Source of the DNA: Blastococcus fimeti
GTDB taxonomy: Bacteria > Actinomycetota > Actinomycetes > Mycobacteriales > Geodermatophilaceae
NCBI GenBank assembly: GCA_900102115.1
Contig: FNAW01000002.1
Coordinates: 828,470 to 892,469, forward strand
DNA: 64,000 bases
Direction of reading: 5' to 3'
The position numbers were made by a program, and so were the translations under genes. Under the pieces are notes generated by a model. The model made no database searches and was not told the DNA's origin. It was given only the letters and a program-made list of their open reading frames with translations. Each line of letters opens with the position of its first letter. Within the stretch, counting starts at the first letter, position 1. Positions 1 to 8,609 of this stretch are shown here, in pieces.

Positions 1-543
1 GCCGAGACCGTCGAGCGGATGGTCTTCGAGTCCTACGCCGCGTTGGGGCGCACCGCCCGCGTGAAGACCCACGTGCCGGTGCTGGCCTGCCGCTTCGCCA
101 CCTCGCGGCTCACCGCACTGGCCCAGGCCAAGGGGGTGCTGGCCAAGGAGGCACCCGAGGTCCTGTTCATCTGCGTGCAGAACGCCGGGCGCTCGCAGAT
201 GGCCGCGGCCATGGTCGAGCACTTCTCCGAGGGCCGGGTGCACGTGCGGTCCGCCGGGTCCATGCCCGCCGACACCGTCGACCCCGTCGTCCTCGACGTG
301 CTCAGCACCCGCGGGATGGTGGTCACCGACGCGTTCCCCAAGCCACTGACCGACGACGTCGTCCAGGCCGCCGACGTGGTGATCACGATGGGCTGCGGGG
401 ACGCCTGCCCGATCTACCCGGGCAAGCGCTACCTGGACTGGGCCGTTGCCGACCCGGCCGGCCAGGACCGGGCCGCGGTGGACGCCATCGCCTCGGACAT
501 CGAGACCCGTGTGCGGGGGCTGCTCGCCGAGCTCGCTGCATGA
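1..543 (+). CDS. arsC: Arsenate reductase ArsC with N-terminal helical domain (5' partial)
   Basis: The reading frame is open from base 1, so the gene starts upstream of the window; an ATG at 19 is internal to a recognisable N-terminal domain. Residues 1-48 of the visible part form a helical segment (SYAALGRTARVKTHVPVL) like the three-helix-bundle domain fused to some actinobacterial ArsC proteins. From residue about 50 follows a low-molecular-weight tyrosine-phosphatase fold with the P-loop CVQNAGRS (nucleophile Cys58 of the visible part) and the downstream MGCGDACP segment. It should reduce arsenate to arsenite in the cytoplasm, probably via mycothiol/mycoredoxin as in other actinobacteria. 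The stop overlaps the next start by 4 bp (ATGA), so the genes are co-transcribed. Confidence 0.88.
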   Translation, partial: AETVERMVFESYAALGRTARVKTHVPVLACRFATSRLTALAQAKGVLAKEAPEVLFICVQNAGRSQMAAAMVEHFSEGRVHVRSAGSMPADTVDPVVLDVLSTRGMVVTDAFPKPLTDDVVQAADVVITMGCGDACPIYPGKRYLDWAVADPAGQDRAAVDAIASDIETRVRGLLAELAA

Positions 544-1958
544 GCCGCCGTCTGGTCGTCGTCGGTGGGAGTGACGCCGGGATCTCCGCCGGCCTCCGCG
601 CCCGCGAGCTCGACCCGTCCGCGGAGGTGACCGTGGTGGTGGCCGACGCCTACCCCAACTTCTCCATCTGCGGCATCCCGTACTACATCTCGGGTGAGGT
701 GCGGCCCTGGCAGTCCCTGGCGCACCGCACCTACGCCGACCTCGAGGCGGCCGGGCTGACGCTGCGGGTCGACACCCGGGCGACCCGGATCGACGTCGCC
801 GGGCAGCGCCTCGCGGTGACGGGCCACGACGGGACCGAGCAGCTGCTGCCCTACGACGAGTTGGTCGTGGGCACCGGCGCCCGACCGGCGCTCCCCGCCG
901 TGCGCGGTCTCGGGGGCAGCGAGGGGCTGGGCCCGGCCGACGGCGTGCACCTGCTGCACACCATCGACGACACGCACGCCCTGATGGCGAGCCTCACCGA
1001 CCGTCCGGTGGCATCGGCCCTCATCGTGGGGGCCGGATACATCGGCGTCGAGATGTCCGAGGCGCTCGTCGCGCGCGGCATCGCCACCACCGTGGCGCAG
1101 CGCCCTGCCGAGGTCCTGGCCACCGTGGACCCTGAACTCGGGGCCCTCGTCCGCGCGGAGATGGAGGACCGGGGCGTCGAGGTGCTCACCGGCACCACCG
1201 TCGTCGGGCTGGCACGGGCCGGCGACGGCCGGATCACCGTCACCGCCGACGGCGGCCGGCTGGAGCGGACCTTCGACCTCGTGGTCGTCGTCGCCGGCGT
1301 CCGCCCCGACGTGGCGCTCCTGGTGGACGCCGGAGCGACCATCGGCGCCGGAGGCGCAGTGGTCGTGGACGACACGATGGCCACCGGCCTGCCGCACGTC
1401 TGGGCGGCCGGGGACTGCGTGGTCACCCACCACCGCCTGATGGGGATCACCTACCTCCCGCTGGGCACCACCGCGCACAAGCAGGGCCGCGTGGCAGGCG
1501 CCAACGCCGTCGGCGGACATGCCCGCTTCGCCGGCAGCGTCGGCACCCAGGTCGTCAAGGTCTTCGACCTCGTCGCCGCGCGCACCGGCCTGCTCGAGCA
1601 CGAGGCGCTGGCTGCCGGCTTCCGGCCGGTCACCACCCAGGTCAGCCCGGACGACCACAAGGCCTACTACCCGGGTGCACAGCCGATCACGATCCGGGTC
1701 ACCGCCGACGCCGACACAGGCCGGCTGCTCGGCGCGCAACTGGTGGGACGGCTCGGCAGCGAGGTCGCCAAGCGCGCTGACGTCTACGCGACCGCGCTGT
1801 TCCACGCCATGACCGTCGAGGGCATGGCGGACCTGGATCTGACCTACACCCCACCGCTGGGCTCGCCCTGGGACGCCGTGCAGATGGCCGCCCAGGCGTG
1901 GAGCCGCGACCACCGACCCCCGTCGGTCACTGCCCTACCGTCGGTGCTGACCGAATGA
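540..1958 (+). CDS. FAD/NAD(P)-dependent CoA-disulfide-reductase-like oxidoreductase
   Basis: A 472-residue flavoprotein of the pyridine nucleotide-disulfide oxidoreductase class. It has an N-terminal FAD-binding GGSDAGISAG motif, a single redox cysteine at residue 44 within NFSICGIPYYISGEV (the position of the active Cys in CoA-disulfide reductases and NADH oxidases), a second dinucleotide fold at VGAGYIGVEM, the AAGDC FAD motif, and a C-terminal dimerisation domain. It overlaps the upstream arsC by 4 bp and lies just before a second arsC. A role in recycling the thiol used by the arsenate reductases is inferred from context. A water-forming NADH oxidase or a plain CoA-disulfide reductase is also possible. 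Confidence 0.8.
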   Translation: MSRRLVVVGGSDAGISAGLRARELDPSAEVTVVVADAYPNFSICGIPYYISGEVRPWQSLAHRTYADLEAAGLTLRVDTRATRIDVAGQRLAVTGHDGTEQLLPYDELVVGTGARPALPAVRGLGGSEGLGPADGVHLLHTIDDTHALMASLTDRPVASALIVGAGYIGVEMSEALVARGIATTVAQRPAEVLATVDPELGALVRAEMEDRGVEVLTGTTVVGLARAGDGRITVTADGGRLERTFDLVVVVAGVRPDVALLVDAGATIGAGGAVVVDDTMATGLPHVWAAGDCVVTHHRLMGITYLPLGTTAHKQGRVAGANAVGGHARFAGSVGTQVVKVFDLVAARTGLLEHEALAAGFRPVTTQVSPDDHKAYYPGAQPITIRVTADADTGRLLGAQLVGRLGSEVAKRADVYATALFHAMTVEGMADLDLTYTPPLGSPWDAVQMAAQAWSRDHRPPSVTALPSVLTE

Positions 1959-1981
1959 GCCCCCTGAACGAGGAGAACCCC

Positions 1982-2398
1982 GTGAGCGACCGTCCCAGCG
2001 TCCTGTTCGTGTGCGTGCACAACGCGGGCCGCTCGCAGATGGCCGCCGGCTGGCTGCGGCACCTCGCGGGCGACGCCGTCGAGGTCCGCTCGGCCGGCTC
2101 GCTGCCCGGCGACCAGGTCAACCCGGCCGCGGTCGAGGCCATGGCAGAAGTCGGCATCGACATCTCCGACCAGCAACCGAAGGTGCTCACGACCGACGCG
2201 GTCGAGGCCTCCGATGTCGTCATCACCATGGGCTGCGGCGACGCCTGCCCGATCTTCCCCGGGAAGCGCTACCTGGACTGGGCCCTGGAGGACCCGGCGG
2301 GCAAGGGCGTCGGGTCCGTCCGGCCGATCCGCGACGAGATCGAGCGGCGCATCCGCGGGCTGCTCGGCGAGCTGCTCCCCGTGGCCCCGCCCGGCTGA
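1982..2398 (+). CDS. arsC: Arsenate reductase ArsC, single-domain
   Basis: A 138-residue single-domain ArsC of the low-molecular-weight phosphatase fold. The P-loop CVHNAGRSQMA places the nucleophile at Cys11, and the MGCGDACPIFPGKRYLDW segment matches the upstream paralogue almost exactly. The GTG at 1982 is preferred because GAGGAG lies about 7 nt before it. An in-frame ATG at 1955 would overlap the preceding stop (ATGA) but has no ribosome-binding site. Lacking the helical N-terminal domain, it is a standalone version of the first ArsC, so this operon encodes two arsenate reductases of different architecture. The second Cys of the MGCGDAC segment may assist resolution; this is not proven by sequence. 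Confidence 0.9.
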   Translation: MSDRPSVLFVCVHNAGRSQMAAGWLRHLAGDAVEVRSAGSLPGDQVNPAAVEAMAEVGIDISDQQPKVLTTDAVEASDVVITMGCGDACPIFPGKRYLDWALEDPAGKGVGSVRPIRDEIERRIRGLLGELLPVAPPG

Positions 2399-2417
2399 GC
2401 GGGCTCCCCCGCCCGGG

Positions 2418-2455
2418 CAGCAACCCCGGAGCGCGACGGCGGTCCGGGGTTGCTG
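2418..2455. terminator. Bidirectional hairpin terminator
   Basis: A perfect 13-bp stem (2418-2430 with 2443-2455) around a 12-nt loop, in the 76-bp gap between the convergent arsC and transporter genes. There is no clear U-tract, as is common in actinobacteria. Confidence 0.7.
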
Positions 2456-2474
2456 TCGTTCTGCACTGCGCTGG

Positions 2475-4160
2475 TCAGCCGAAGATCAGCACTCCCAGCA
2501 CCGACGCGACGACGAGGCCTGCCATCACCGGGAGGAACAGCATCCGGGCCAGGTCCACCGCCGACACCCGGCAGAAGCCGGCGACGGCGAGCAGCGAGGA
2601 CCAGGCGACCAGCGTGCCGCCGCCGGACCAGATGTTGCCCATCTGGCCGATGGCGGCCAGGGTCGGGCTGCTCACCCCGGAGCCGTCGGCCAGGGAGCCG
2701 GCGAGCGCACCGGTGAGCGGGAGCCCGGAGAAGCCGGAACCGTCCAGGCCGGCGACCACGCCGACGAGCATGATGCCGAGCGCGGTGATCATCCCGCTCT
2801 CCGGCAGCTGTTCCTGGAGCCGGGTGACGAGGTCGAACAGCAGGCTCGGGGCCGCCTCGTCCTCGCCGACACCCAGGATCTGGCCCGAGTAGTCGCCGCT
2901 CCCGATGAAGAAGAACCCGGCGATCGGCAGCACCACGCCCATCGCCTTGAAGGCGAACACCAGGCCGTCGATGATGTGGTCGGCCGCGGTCTCCAGGAAG
3001 TTGCTCCCGCTGCGGGCGAACGCCGCTCCGAACATCACCAGGATCGCGATGCCGCCCACGAGCGCCGCCGCGTCACCGCCCTGCAGGTCGTCCACGTCGT
3101 CGGACACCGTGGCGACGATGAGGTAGACGACCAGGGCCAGGTAGGCCAGCGGCACGAGCAGCGCGAAGGCCTTGGAAGCCACCGGCTTCTCCACCGGGTG
3201 GATCGTGTGCGCCTCCGGCGCCACCGGGCCACCGGCCGGCGTGCCGATCAGGGCACGCCCCTTGCCGAGGTGCGCGGCCACTGTCTGGGCCTGGTCGCGC
3301 GTCCCCGCACCACCGACACCGACGAGCACCCGCTGACCCTCCGTCGAGGGGCCACCGCCTCCGGTGCCGTCGCTGGGCAGGTCACCGGTGGGCCGGCCGC
3401 CGCTACGACGGGCCGCCGCACCACCGCCGAGGTCGCCGGCGTCCTCGATCGCCTCGGCGTCCGCGGAGGCGGAGCGGCGGTCGCCCGCGGACTCCCACTC
3501 CGCCAGCAGGGCGTCGGACGGCTTGCGCATCTTGCGGAACTCCATGACGTAGCCGATGGCGATGGCCACGGCACCCACGATGAGCGACAGGACGAGGGCC
3601 CGGTCGGCCACGAGGGAGACGTCCTCGATGCCCGCCGTGGTGGCCGACAGCTGTGGCGCCACCCCGATGATGTAGTCCGACGACAGGGCCATGCCCTGGC
3701 CGGCGACCGCGATGGTGAAGCCGATCGCCAGCGGCCGCAGGCCCGACCGGATCGCGACCGGGATCAGCACCGCCCCGACCAGCGGCACCGCCGGGGTGGG
3801 CCAGAAGAACAGCGAGATGAAGTACGTGACGATGATCAACGTCCACCAGGACAGGTGGGCGTTGCGCATCACCTTGCGGAAGGGGGCGACCATCCTGCGG
3901 TCGGACCCGAGTCCCTCCAGGGCCCGCAGCATCGCGGTGACCATCGCGATGATCAGGAAGATGTTGAAGAGCGCGGTGGCCGCGGCCAGGCTGGCGTTGA
4001 AGACCGACGCCAGGCCGGTGACGAGACTGCCCGACCAGACGAGTGCCGTCAGGAACGTGGCCACGACAGCCGGCACGACGATGTTCTTGCGCATGACCAT
4101 CGTGGCGAGGATGACGACGACCCCGGCCAGGAAGACCCAGTGCGCTGCTGTGAGTTGCAT
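2475..4160 (-). CDS. Polytopic membrane transporter, ion-transporter-superfamily-like
   Basis: A 561-residue integral membrane protein starting MQLTAAHWVFLAG, with AAGGGG about 7 nt upstream of the ATG at 4160. I see roughly 10-12 hydrophobic segments in two halves. They are separated at about residues 210-310 by a hydrophilic, low-complexity cytoplasmic linker rich in Gly, Ala and Asp. The two-half layout and motifs such as WPTPAVPLVGAVLIPVA resemble NhaC/DcuC-type carriers, so I call it a secondary solute or organic-acid carrier, but I cannot name the substrate. It is divergent from an MFS gene and close to pucR, and its promoter region holds a TGTGCACA palindrome shared with the catabolic operon at 8157-14657. 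That suggests it imports that pathway's substrate or a counter-ion. Confidence 0.6.
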   Translation of the reverse strand: MQLTAAHWVFLAGVVVILATMVMRKNIVVPAVVATFLTALVWSGSLVTGLASVFNASLAAATALFNIFLIIAMVTAMLRALEGLGSDRRMVAPFRKVMRNAHLSWWTLIIVTYFISLFFWPTPAVPLVGAVLIPVAIRSGLRPLAIGFTIAVAGQGMALSSDYIIGVAPQLSATTAGIEDVSLVADRALVLSLIVGAVAIAIGYVMEFRKMRKPSDALLAEWESAGDRRSASADAEAIEDAGDLGGGAAARRSGGRPTGDLPSDGTGGGGPSTEGQRVLVGVGGAGTRDQAQTVAAHLGKGRALIGTPAGGPVAPEAHTIHPVEKPVASKAFALLVPLAYLALVVYLIVATVSDDVDDLQGGDAAALVGGIAILVMFGAAFARSGSNFLETAADHIIDGLVFAFKAMGVVLPIAGFFFIGSGDYSGQILGVGEDEAAPSLLFDLVTRLQEQLPESGMITALGIMLVGVVAGLDGSGFSGLPLTGALAGSLADGSGVSSPTLAAIGQMGNIWSGGGTLVAWSSLLAVAGFCRVSAVDLARMLFLPVMAGLVVASVLGVLIFG

Positions 4161-4233
4161 CGACGCCCCTTCGGATGAGCCCAATGTGATGGACGGAAAG
4201 GTCCTCGACCGGGCGGGGGCAGTCCATGAACGA

Positions 4234-4318
4234 TGTGCACAGTCCGGCCGCCTCCGAATGTGCAGCGTGCCGTAGGAACGTTGTGCGCACGTTGGCACGC
4301 TGTTTCCGCTGCAGAAAC
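4234..4318. promoter_or_regulatory. Divergent promoter region with TGTGCACA operator candidate
   Basis: Lies in the 170-bp gap between the divergent transporter and MFS genes. It contains the palindrome TGTGCACA (4234-4241), a related GTGCGCAC (4283-4290) and an inverted repeat GTTTC-N7-GAAAC (4302-4318) just upstream of the MFS ribosome-binding site. The first motif recurs in the two other divergent promoters of this locus, which makes it a candidate PucR site. Confidence 0.4.
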
Positions 4319-4330
4319 GGAGAGGACACC

Positions 4331-5791
4331 GTGCCCCGCTCGACGACCGATCAGGTGACCTCGGCTCGACCAGTCGAAGGCGCAGGGCCGGACGGCTCCT
4401 CGCCGGCCACCGCTCCCCCACGGGCCGGCTGGCTGCTCGCCGCCCTGCTGGGCGCGACGTTCCTGGGCACCGTCAGCAACAACATCGTCAACGTGCCCCT
4501 GCGGCAGATCACCGATGACCTCGCCGCCACGGTGCCGCAGGGCGTACTCGTCGCCTCGGCCTCCGTCCTCGTCCTCGCTGTCGCCATGCCGCTCACCGGC
4601 TGGGTGAGCGACCGGCTGGGCCGACGCCGCACCCTTCTCCTGGCCCTGTCCGTCCTGCTGATCGGGACGATCGGGTCGGCCCTCGCACCCACCCTGCACC
4701 TGCTCGTGGCCAGCCGGGCGGTCCAGGGACTGGGATGCGCGCTGGTCCCGACGGCGGTCATGGGAACGCTCGCCCGGTCCTGGCCGGCCGCTCGCCGCAA
4801 CCGGGTGATGGGCGCCTGGGGCGCGGCGAACGGCATCGGCCAGGCGGTCGGGCCCCCGATCGGTGGGGTGCTCGCCGACGCCTACGGCTGGCGGTCGATC
4901 TTCTGGCTGCTCGTGCCCGTCACCGTCGGCGTACTCGCACTGACCTTCTTCGTGACGCCGCGGGAGCAGCCGCAGAAGGCGCCGATCGACGTGCTCGGCG
5001 TCGGCTCGCTGACCGTCGGCGTGGCCGCGCTCATGGCCGCGATCACCGTCGCCCCGCAGGACGGCGTCCCCGCGTGGTGGCCGCTGCTCGGCGTGGCCGT
5101 GGGCGTGCTCGCCCTGGCCGGTTTCGTGGTGTCCGGCCTGCGTCGGCCCGCGGCATTCATCGACCCGCGGCTGCTGATCGAGATCCGCTGGCTGCGCAGC
5201 GCCGTCGGCGTCTTCGTGCAGCAGGTGACCCTGTTCTCCGTCCTCGTGGCGGTACCCCTGCACCTGACCGGTGTCGTGGGCCTGTCGGGCACGGCCACCG
5301 GTCTCCTGGTCTTCTTGCTGCCGGCCGTGTGGGCGGCCTCCGCTCCGCTGGTCGGCCTGCTCGCCGACCGGACAGGCCCGCGGCCGGTGCTGCGCACCGG
5401 TCTGGCGGTCCTGTTCTCCGTCGATGTCGGGCTCGCCGTACTGCTCGGGACCCGCACCGGTTCCGCCGTCCCCGTCGCGGTGGTGCTCGTGATAGCCGGG
5501 CTGGGTGTCGCCCTCGTGCAGACGCCGTCCCTGACCGGGGCCACCCGCTCACCCGCCGGGCAGCGGGGCGCCGGGCTGGGCCTGTTCAACATGATGCGAT
5601 TCGTCGGCGCCTCGGTCGGCGCCGCGGGGGTGGCCGCGGCCTATCCCGACCATCTCGAGTGGCTCTTCGGGGGGTGCGCAGCCATCGCGGTGCTCGGGCT
5701 GGTGCTCAGCTTCACCGGTCGCGAGCTGCCCGACGCCCCGGCCGCACGAGCCCCGGCTCCCGCGCAGGCGCCCGAGCTCAGACCGGGCTGA
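4331..5791 (+). CDS. MFS transporter, DHA2/EmrB-like
   Basis: A 486-residue major facilitator protein. The GTG at 4331 is chosen because GGAGAGG lies 5-6 nt upstream. A hydrophilic N-terminal tail of about 33 residues precedes the first membrane segment (LLAALLGATFLGTVSN). The loop between TM2 and TM3 has the MFS signature GWVSDRLGRRR, and roughly 12-14 membrane segments follow. Sequence features match drug/metabolite:H+ antiporters. In this setting (pucR, catabolic operon, shared palindrome) it could export a toxic intermediate or import the substrate. Its last 14 bp overlap tail-to-tail with the end of pucR on the opposite strand. Confidence 0.8.
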   Translation: MPRSTTDQVTSARPVEGAGPDGSSPATAPPRAGWLLAALLGATFLGTVSNNIVNVPLRQITDDLAATVPQGVLVASASVLVLAVAMPLTGWVSDRLGRRRTLLLALSVLLIGTIGSALAPTLHLLVASRAVQGLGCALVPTAVMGTLARSWPAARRNRVMGAWGAANGIGQAVGPPIGGVLADAYGWRSIFWLLVPVTVGVLALTFFVTPREQPQKAPIDVLGVGSLTVGVAALMAAITVAPQDGVPAWWPLLGVAVGVLALAGFVVSGLRRPAAFIDPRLLIEIRWLRSAVGVFVQQVTLFSVLVAVPLHLTGVVGLSGTATGLLVFLLPAVWAASAPLVGLLADRTGPRPVLRTGLAVLFSVDVGLAVLLGTRTGSAVPVAVVLVIAGLGVALVQTPSLTGATRSPAGQRGAGLGLFNMMRFVGASVGAAGVAAAYPDHLEWLFGGCAAIAVLGLVLSFTGRELPDAPAARAPAPAQAPELRPG

Positions 5792-7481
5792 CCACGCGCT
5801 CCACCTCCGCGGCCGTGTCGGCCAGGAGGTCGAGGGTGTGCGCCAGCCACACCGCGAACTGGTTGTCCGCCTTGCGCAGGTCCATCCCCAGCAGCCGGGA
5901 GGCCCGGTCCAGCTTGTAGAGCATGGTGTTGCGGTGGATGTGCAGGTCCCGGGAGGCCGCGTTCACGTTGCCTCCCGCGGACACGTACGCCAGGACCGTC
6001 GCCTCGAGGTCGACCGAGGACGGCTCGCGCAGCGGGGCCAGCAGGTCGGTGGCGTAGGAACGTCCCGTCCGGCTGGCGGCCACCTCCTCGAGGACGGCGT
6101 GCACGCGCAGATCCTGGTACCCGCAGACCTCGCCGAGTCCCAGCCGGCCCTGCAGCCCGTGCGCCAACCGGGCCTCCCGGTAGCTGTCCGGGATGGACAG
6201 GGCGCCGACCGCCGGCCGGCCGTACGCGACGCGGATCGGGCGACCGCCCTGGTCCCTGCGGCGGGCCAGGTACCGGTGCAGTGCCTCGGCGTACTCGGCG
6301 ACGGCCGCCGTCGCGTTGTCCGGTGTCCCCATCGTGCCGCGCCGGGCGGCCTCGCGGACGACGACGAGCACGTCGCCGACCATCGCCGCCTGGGTGTGCC
6401 GTTCCTGCTCGGGCAGCAGCCGGGCGACCTCCGTGGCCAGGCCCAGGAGCCGGGAGGGCGAGTCGGCGTCGGCCGGGGTGGTCAGCCCGGAGGCCACGAC
6501 GACGCCGAACCAGGAGCGCACCGGGAACGAGTAGTGCGCGGCGCGGGCGCTGATGTCGTCGGTCGTGGCGAACCGACCGTGCAGGAGGCCGTGCACGAAG
6601 TCGCCGCGCGCCTGCTCCTTCGCCCGCTGGACGCTGCGCAGCCGCAGCATCTCGGTGCCGATGATCGGTGCCGCCTGCTCGACCAGCACCCGGTGCTCGG
6701 CGAGGTCGTGCGGATGGGGGTCGTCGCTCTCCTCCAGCAGCAGGATCCAGCCGTCGTGCCGCCCGCCGAGCACGATCGGGGTGAGCACGCAGGCCAGCTC
6801 ACGGTCGCCGAGACGGATCGGCGCGACGCGGGGGTGCAGGTCCTCGGGCTCCTCGGGAGTGCCCAGCGTCTCGGCCTGCTCCGCGAAGGCACGCGCGAGA
6901 TCGGCGGGCTCCACCGTCCGCTGCTGCTGCTGCTCGAGCGCGGCGAGCTGCCCCCGGCTGTCGAACACGGCGACCGGCCGCTGCGACATGCGCGCCATCT
7001 GGCTGCACAGCGCCGTGAGTTCCGCGCCCCGGTAGAGCAGTTCGGCGAGGGCGCGGTGGACGGACAGGCCGTACCGCAGGACGTGCGTCTCGCGGGCCAG
7101 CGTCAGGTCGGCGACCAGGCGGTTGAGCGTCGCGAAGGGGACCCGGTCGGGCATGGTGAGCAGGGGCAGCTGGACGGCGGCGACCGCGTCGGCGGCCGAG
7201 GCCCCGTACCCGTCGACCAGCAGCGCCGCGGCGCCGCGGGCGGCCAGCCGCTCGGCCGCCCGCGTGACGGTGACCCCGTCCCGCTCGAGCTCCGCGGCGT
7301 GGACGTGCACCAGGACCCCGCCGAGCGGGTCCTCCTGCTGGACGGCGACCGACCAGGGCGCCACCCAGTCCACGCGGGTCACGGCACCGCTGCGCCCGGC
7401 GTGGATCCGCGCCCGGCGCATCGCAGGCTCCTGGAGCAGGCGCGCCAGGGTCAGTGCGTCGTCGGAGTAGGCGTGGGGCAC
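5778..7481 (-). CDS. PucR-family transcriptional regulator
   Basis: A 567-residue regulator. The GTG at 7481 is preferred because AAGGAG sits 7 nt upstream. The N-terminal half (about residues 1-140) is a PucR-type ligand-binding domain (RLLQEPAMRRARIHAG); the middle is a GGDEF-like CdaR region. Residues about 500-550 form the C-terminal helix-turn-helix (SAGGNVNAASRDLHIHRNTM), the family hallmark. PucR/CdaR proteins control genes for purine, amino-acid, organic-acid and amine catabolism in response to a pathway metabolite. It is divergent from the GlcG-like gene and flanked by transporter and catabolic genes, so it is the likely regulator of the whole 2475-15564 block. Its effector is unknown. 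Confidence 0.88.
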   Translation of the reverse strand: MPHAYSDDALTLARLLQEPAMRRARIHAGRSGAVTRVDWVAPWSVAVQQEDPLGGVLVHVHAAELERDGVTVTRAAERLAARGAAALLVDGYGASAADAVAAVQLPLLTMPDRVPFATLNRLVADLTLARETHVLRYGLSVHRALAELLYRGAELTALCSQMARMSQRPVAVFDSRGQLAALEQQQQRTVEPADLARAFAEQAETLGTPEEPEDLHPRVAPIRLGDRELACVLTPIVLGGRHDGWILLLEESDDPHPHDLAEHRVLVEQAAPIIGTEMLRLRSVQRAKEQARGDFVHGLLHGRFATTDDISARAAHYSFPVRSWFGVVVASGLTTPADADSPSRLLGLATEVARLLPEQERHTQAAMVGDVLVVVREAARRGTMGTPDNATAAVAEYAEALHRYLARRRDQGGRPIRVAYGRPAVGALSIPDSYREARLAHGLQGRLGLGEVCGYQDLRVHAVLEEVAASRTGRSYATDLLAPLREPSSVDLEATVLAYVSAGGNVNAASRDLHIHRNTMLYKLDRASRLLGMDLRKADNQFAVWLAHTLDLLADTAAEVERVVSPV

Positions 7482-7501
7482 GGCGTTGCTCCTTGGGTCA
7501 C

Positions 7502-7509
7502 TGTGCACA
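7502..7509. promoter_or_regulatory. TGTGCACA operator candidate between pucR and GlcG-like gene
   Basis: A perfect 8-bp palindrome 20 bp upstream of the pucR start, in the 160-bp divergent spacer. It has the same core as the sites at 4234 and 14764. Autoregulation of pucR is a reasonable inference. Confidence 0.4.
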
Positions 7510-7641
7510 ACCATCGGCGATCCCGACGCTGCAGTCTCACCATTGCTGGCGCCGGCGTCCAGCCCCCAGAGTGGGCTCGCCGGCTCCCGTTCCGCGGAGT
7601 CCGGCAGTCTGGTCCGGCCCCGCGCCGGAGGAGGAGTTCTC

Positions 7642-8094
7642 GTGCACCAGGTCTTCCGGATCACCCTCGACGACGCCCTGCCGATGCTGCAGGCCGCCCG
7701 GGCCAAGGCCGAGGAGCTCGGCGTCAAGCAGACCCTGTGCGTCTGCGACGACGGCGGCAACGTCCTCGCCCTGCACCGGCTGCCCGGCGCCCGGCTGACC
7801 GGTGTGGACATCTCGATCGCGAAGGCGTTCACAGCCGCCGGGCACGAGCGCGCCACCCACCTGTTCAACGAGCCGCCGAACGGCCCCGCTCTGCCGGGCA
7901 ACGAGGCGTTCGGGATCTCCCACATGCTCCCCGGGAAGTTCGCGATCTTCGTCGGCGGATTCCCGATCGTGCACGAGGGGCAGATCGTCGGCGGCATCGG
8001 CGTCAGCGGCGGCAACGGCGAGCAGGACAAAGCGGTCGGCGCTGCCGCGCTGGAGGCCTTCGCCGCCCACGTGGCGGGCCCCGCAGCCGGCTGA
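7642..8094 (+). CDS. GlcG/HbpS-family haem-binding-like protein
   Basis: A 150-residue protein of the GlcG/HbpS (DUF336) family. The GTG at 7642 follows a strong GGAGGAGGAG. Family features include the opening TLDDALPMLQAARAKAEELG, the central KAFTAAGHERATHLF helix and the glycine-rich end GGFPIVHEGQIVGGIGVSGG. HbpS binds haem and acts as a redox sensor component in Streptomyces; other members sit in glycolate and diol catabolic operons with unclear roles. Here it is divergent from pucR and convergent with the Rieske/diiron operon. A ligand-binding or haem/metal-handling accessory role for that pathway is inference. Confidence 0.8.
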   Translation: MHQVFRITLDDALPMLQAARAKAEELGVKQTLCVCDDGGNVLALHRLPGARLTGVDISIAKAFTAAGHERATHLFNEPPNGPALPGNEAFGISHMLPGKFAIFVGGFPIVHEGQIVGGIGVSGGNGEQDKAVGAAALEAFAAHVAGPAAG

Positions 8095-8108
8095 TCCGAC
8101 GTGTCGAC

Positions 8109-8142
8109 GACGGGGGCGCAGCCGGATGGCTGCGCCCCCGTC
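8109..8142. terminator. Bidirectional hairpin terminator
   Basis: A perfect 15-bp stem (8109-8123 with 8128-8142) closed by a GGAT loop, between the convergent GlcG-like and RidA genes. Confidence 0.8.
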
Positions 8143-8156
8143 CACGTCGTACCGGC

Positions 8157-8609
8157 TCAGGACGGCTGCGTGACAGCGGCGACCAGCTCGACCTCGACGG
8201 GGGCTCCCGACGGCAGCGTCCGGACCCCGACGGCGCTGCGTGCGACCGCGCCCCGCGCGCCGAGGCGCTCGCGCAGGACGGCCGACGCGCCGTCGGCCAC
8301 GGCGGAGTGCGCGGTGAAGCCCTCCACGGCGGCGATGAAGACGGTCATCTTGACGACGCGGTCGATCCCCGCCAGCCCGACCGCCTCGACGAGCGCGGTG
8401 ACGGCGTTGTCGGCAGCCAGGCCGGCCGCTTCCCGCGCTGCCGCCATGTCGACGTCGCGGCCCACCACACCGGTCACCACCAGCTCGCCGTGCCGGCGCG
8501 GAGTCATGCCCGCCGTCCACGCCCATCCGCCGTGCACCACGGCGGGTAGGTACGCGCCCTGCGGCGGTACGGCCGTCGTCGACGGATCGACGCCTTCCCG
8601 TTCAGACAC
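8157..8609 (-). CDS. RidA-family (YjgF/YER057c/UK114) enamine/imine deaminase
   Basis: A 150-residue Rid-family protein; the GTG at 8609 overlaps the end of the upstream GGT-like gene by 8 bp. The C-terminal region ARSAVGVRTLPSGAPVEVE has the conserved Arg and Glu that bind and activate the substrate in active RidA proteins. These enzymes hydrolyse reactive enamines and imines to ketones and ammonia. It is the last gene of the seven-gene operon. It probably clears an imine formed by the upstream enzymes, which suggests a nitrogen-containing substrate. Confidence 0.83.
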   Translation of the reverse strand: MSEREGVDPSTTAVPPQGAYLPAVVHGGWAWTAGMTPRRHGELVVTGVVGRDVDMAAAREAAGLAADNAVTALVEAVGLAGIDRVVKMTVFIAAVEGFTAHSAVADGASAVLRERLGARGAVARSAVGVRTLPSGAPVEVELVAAVTQPS

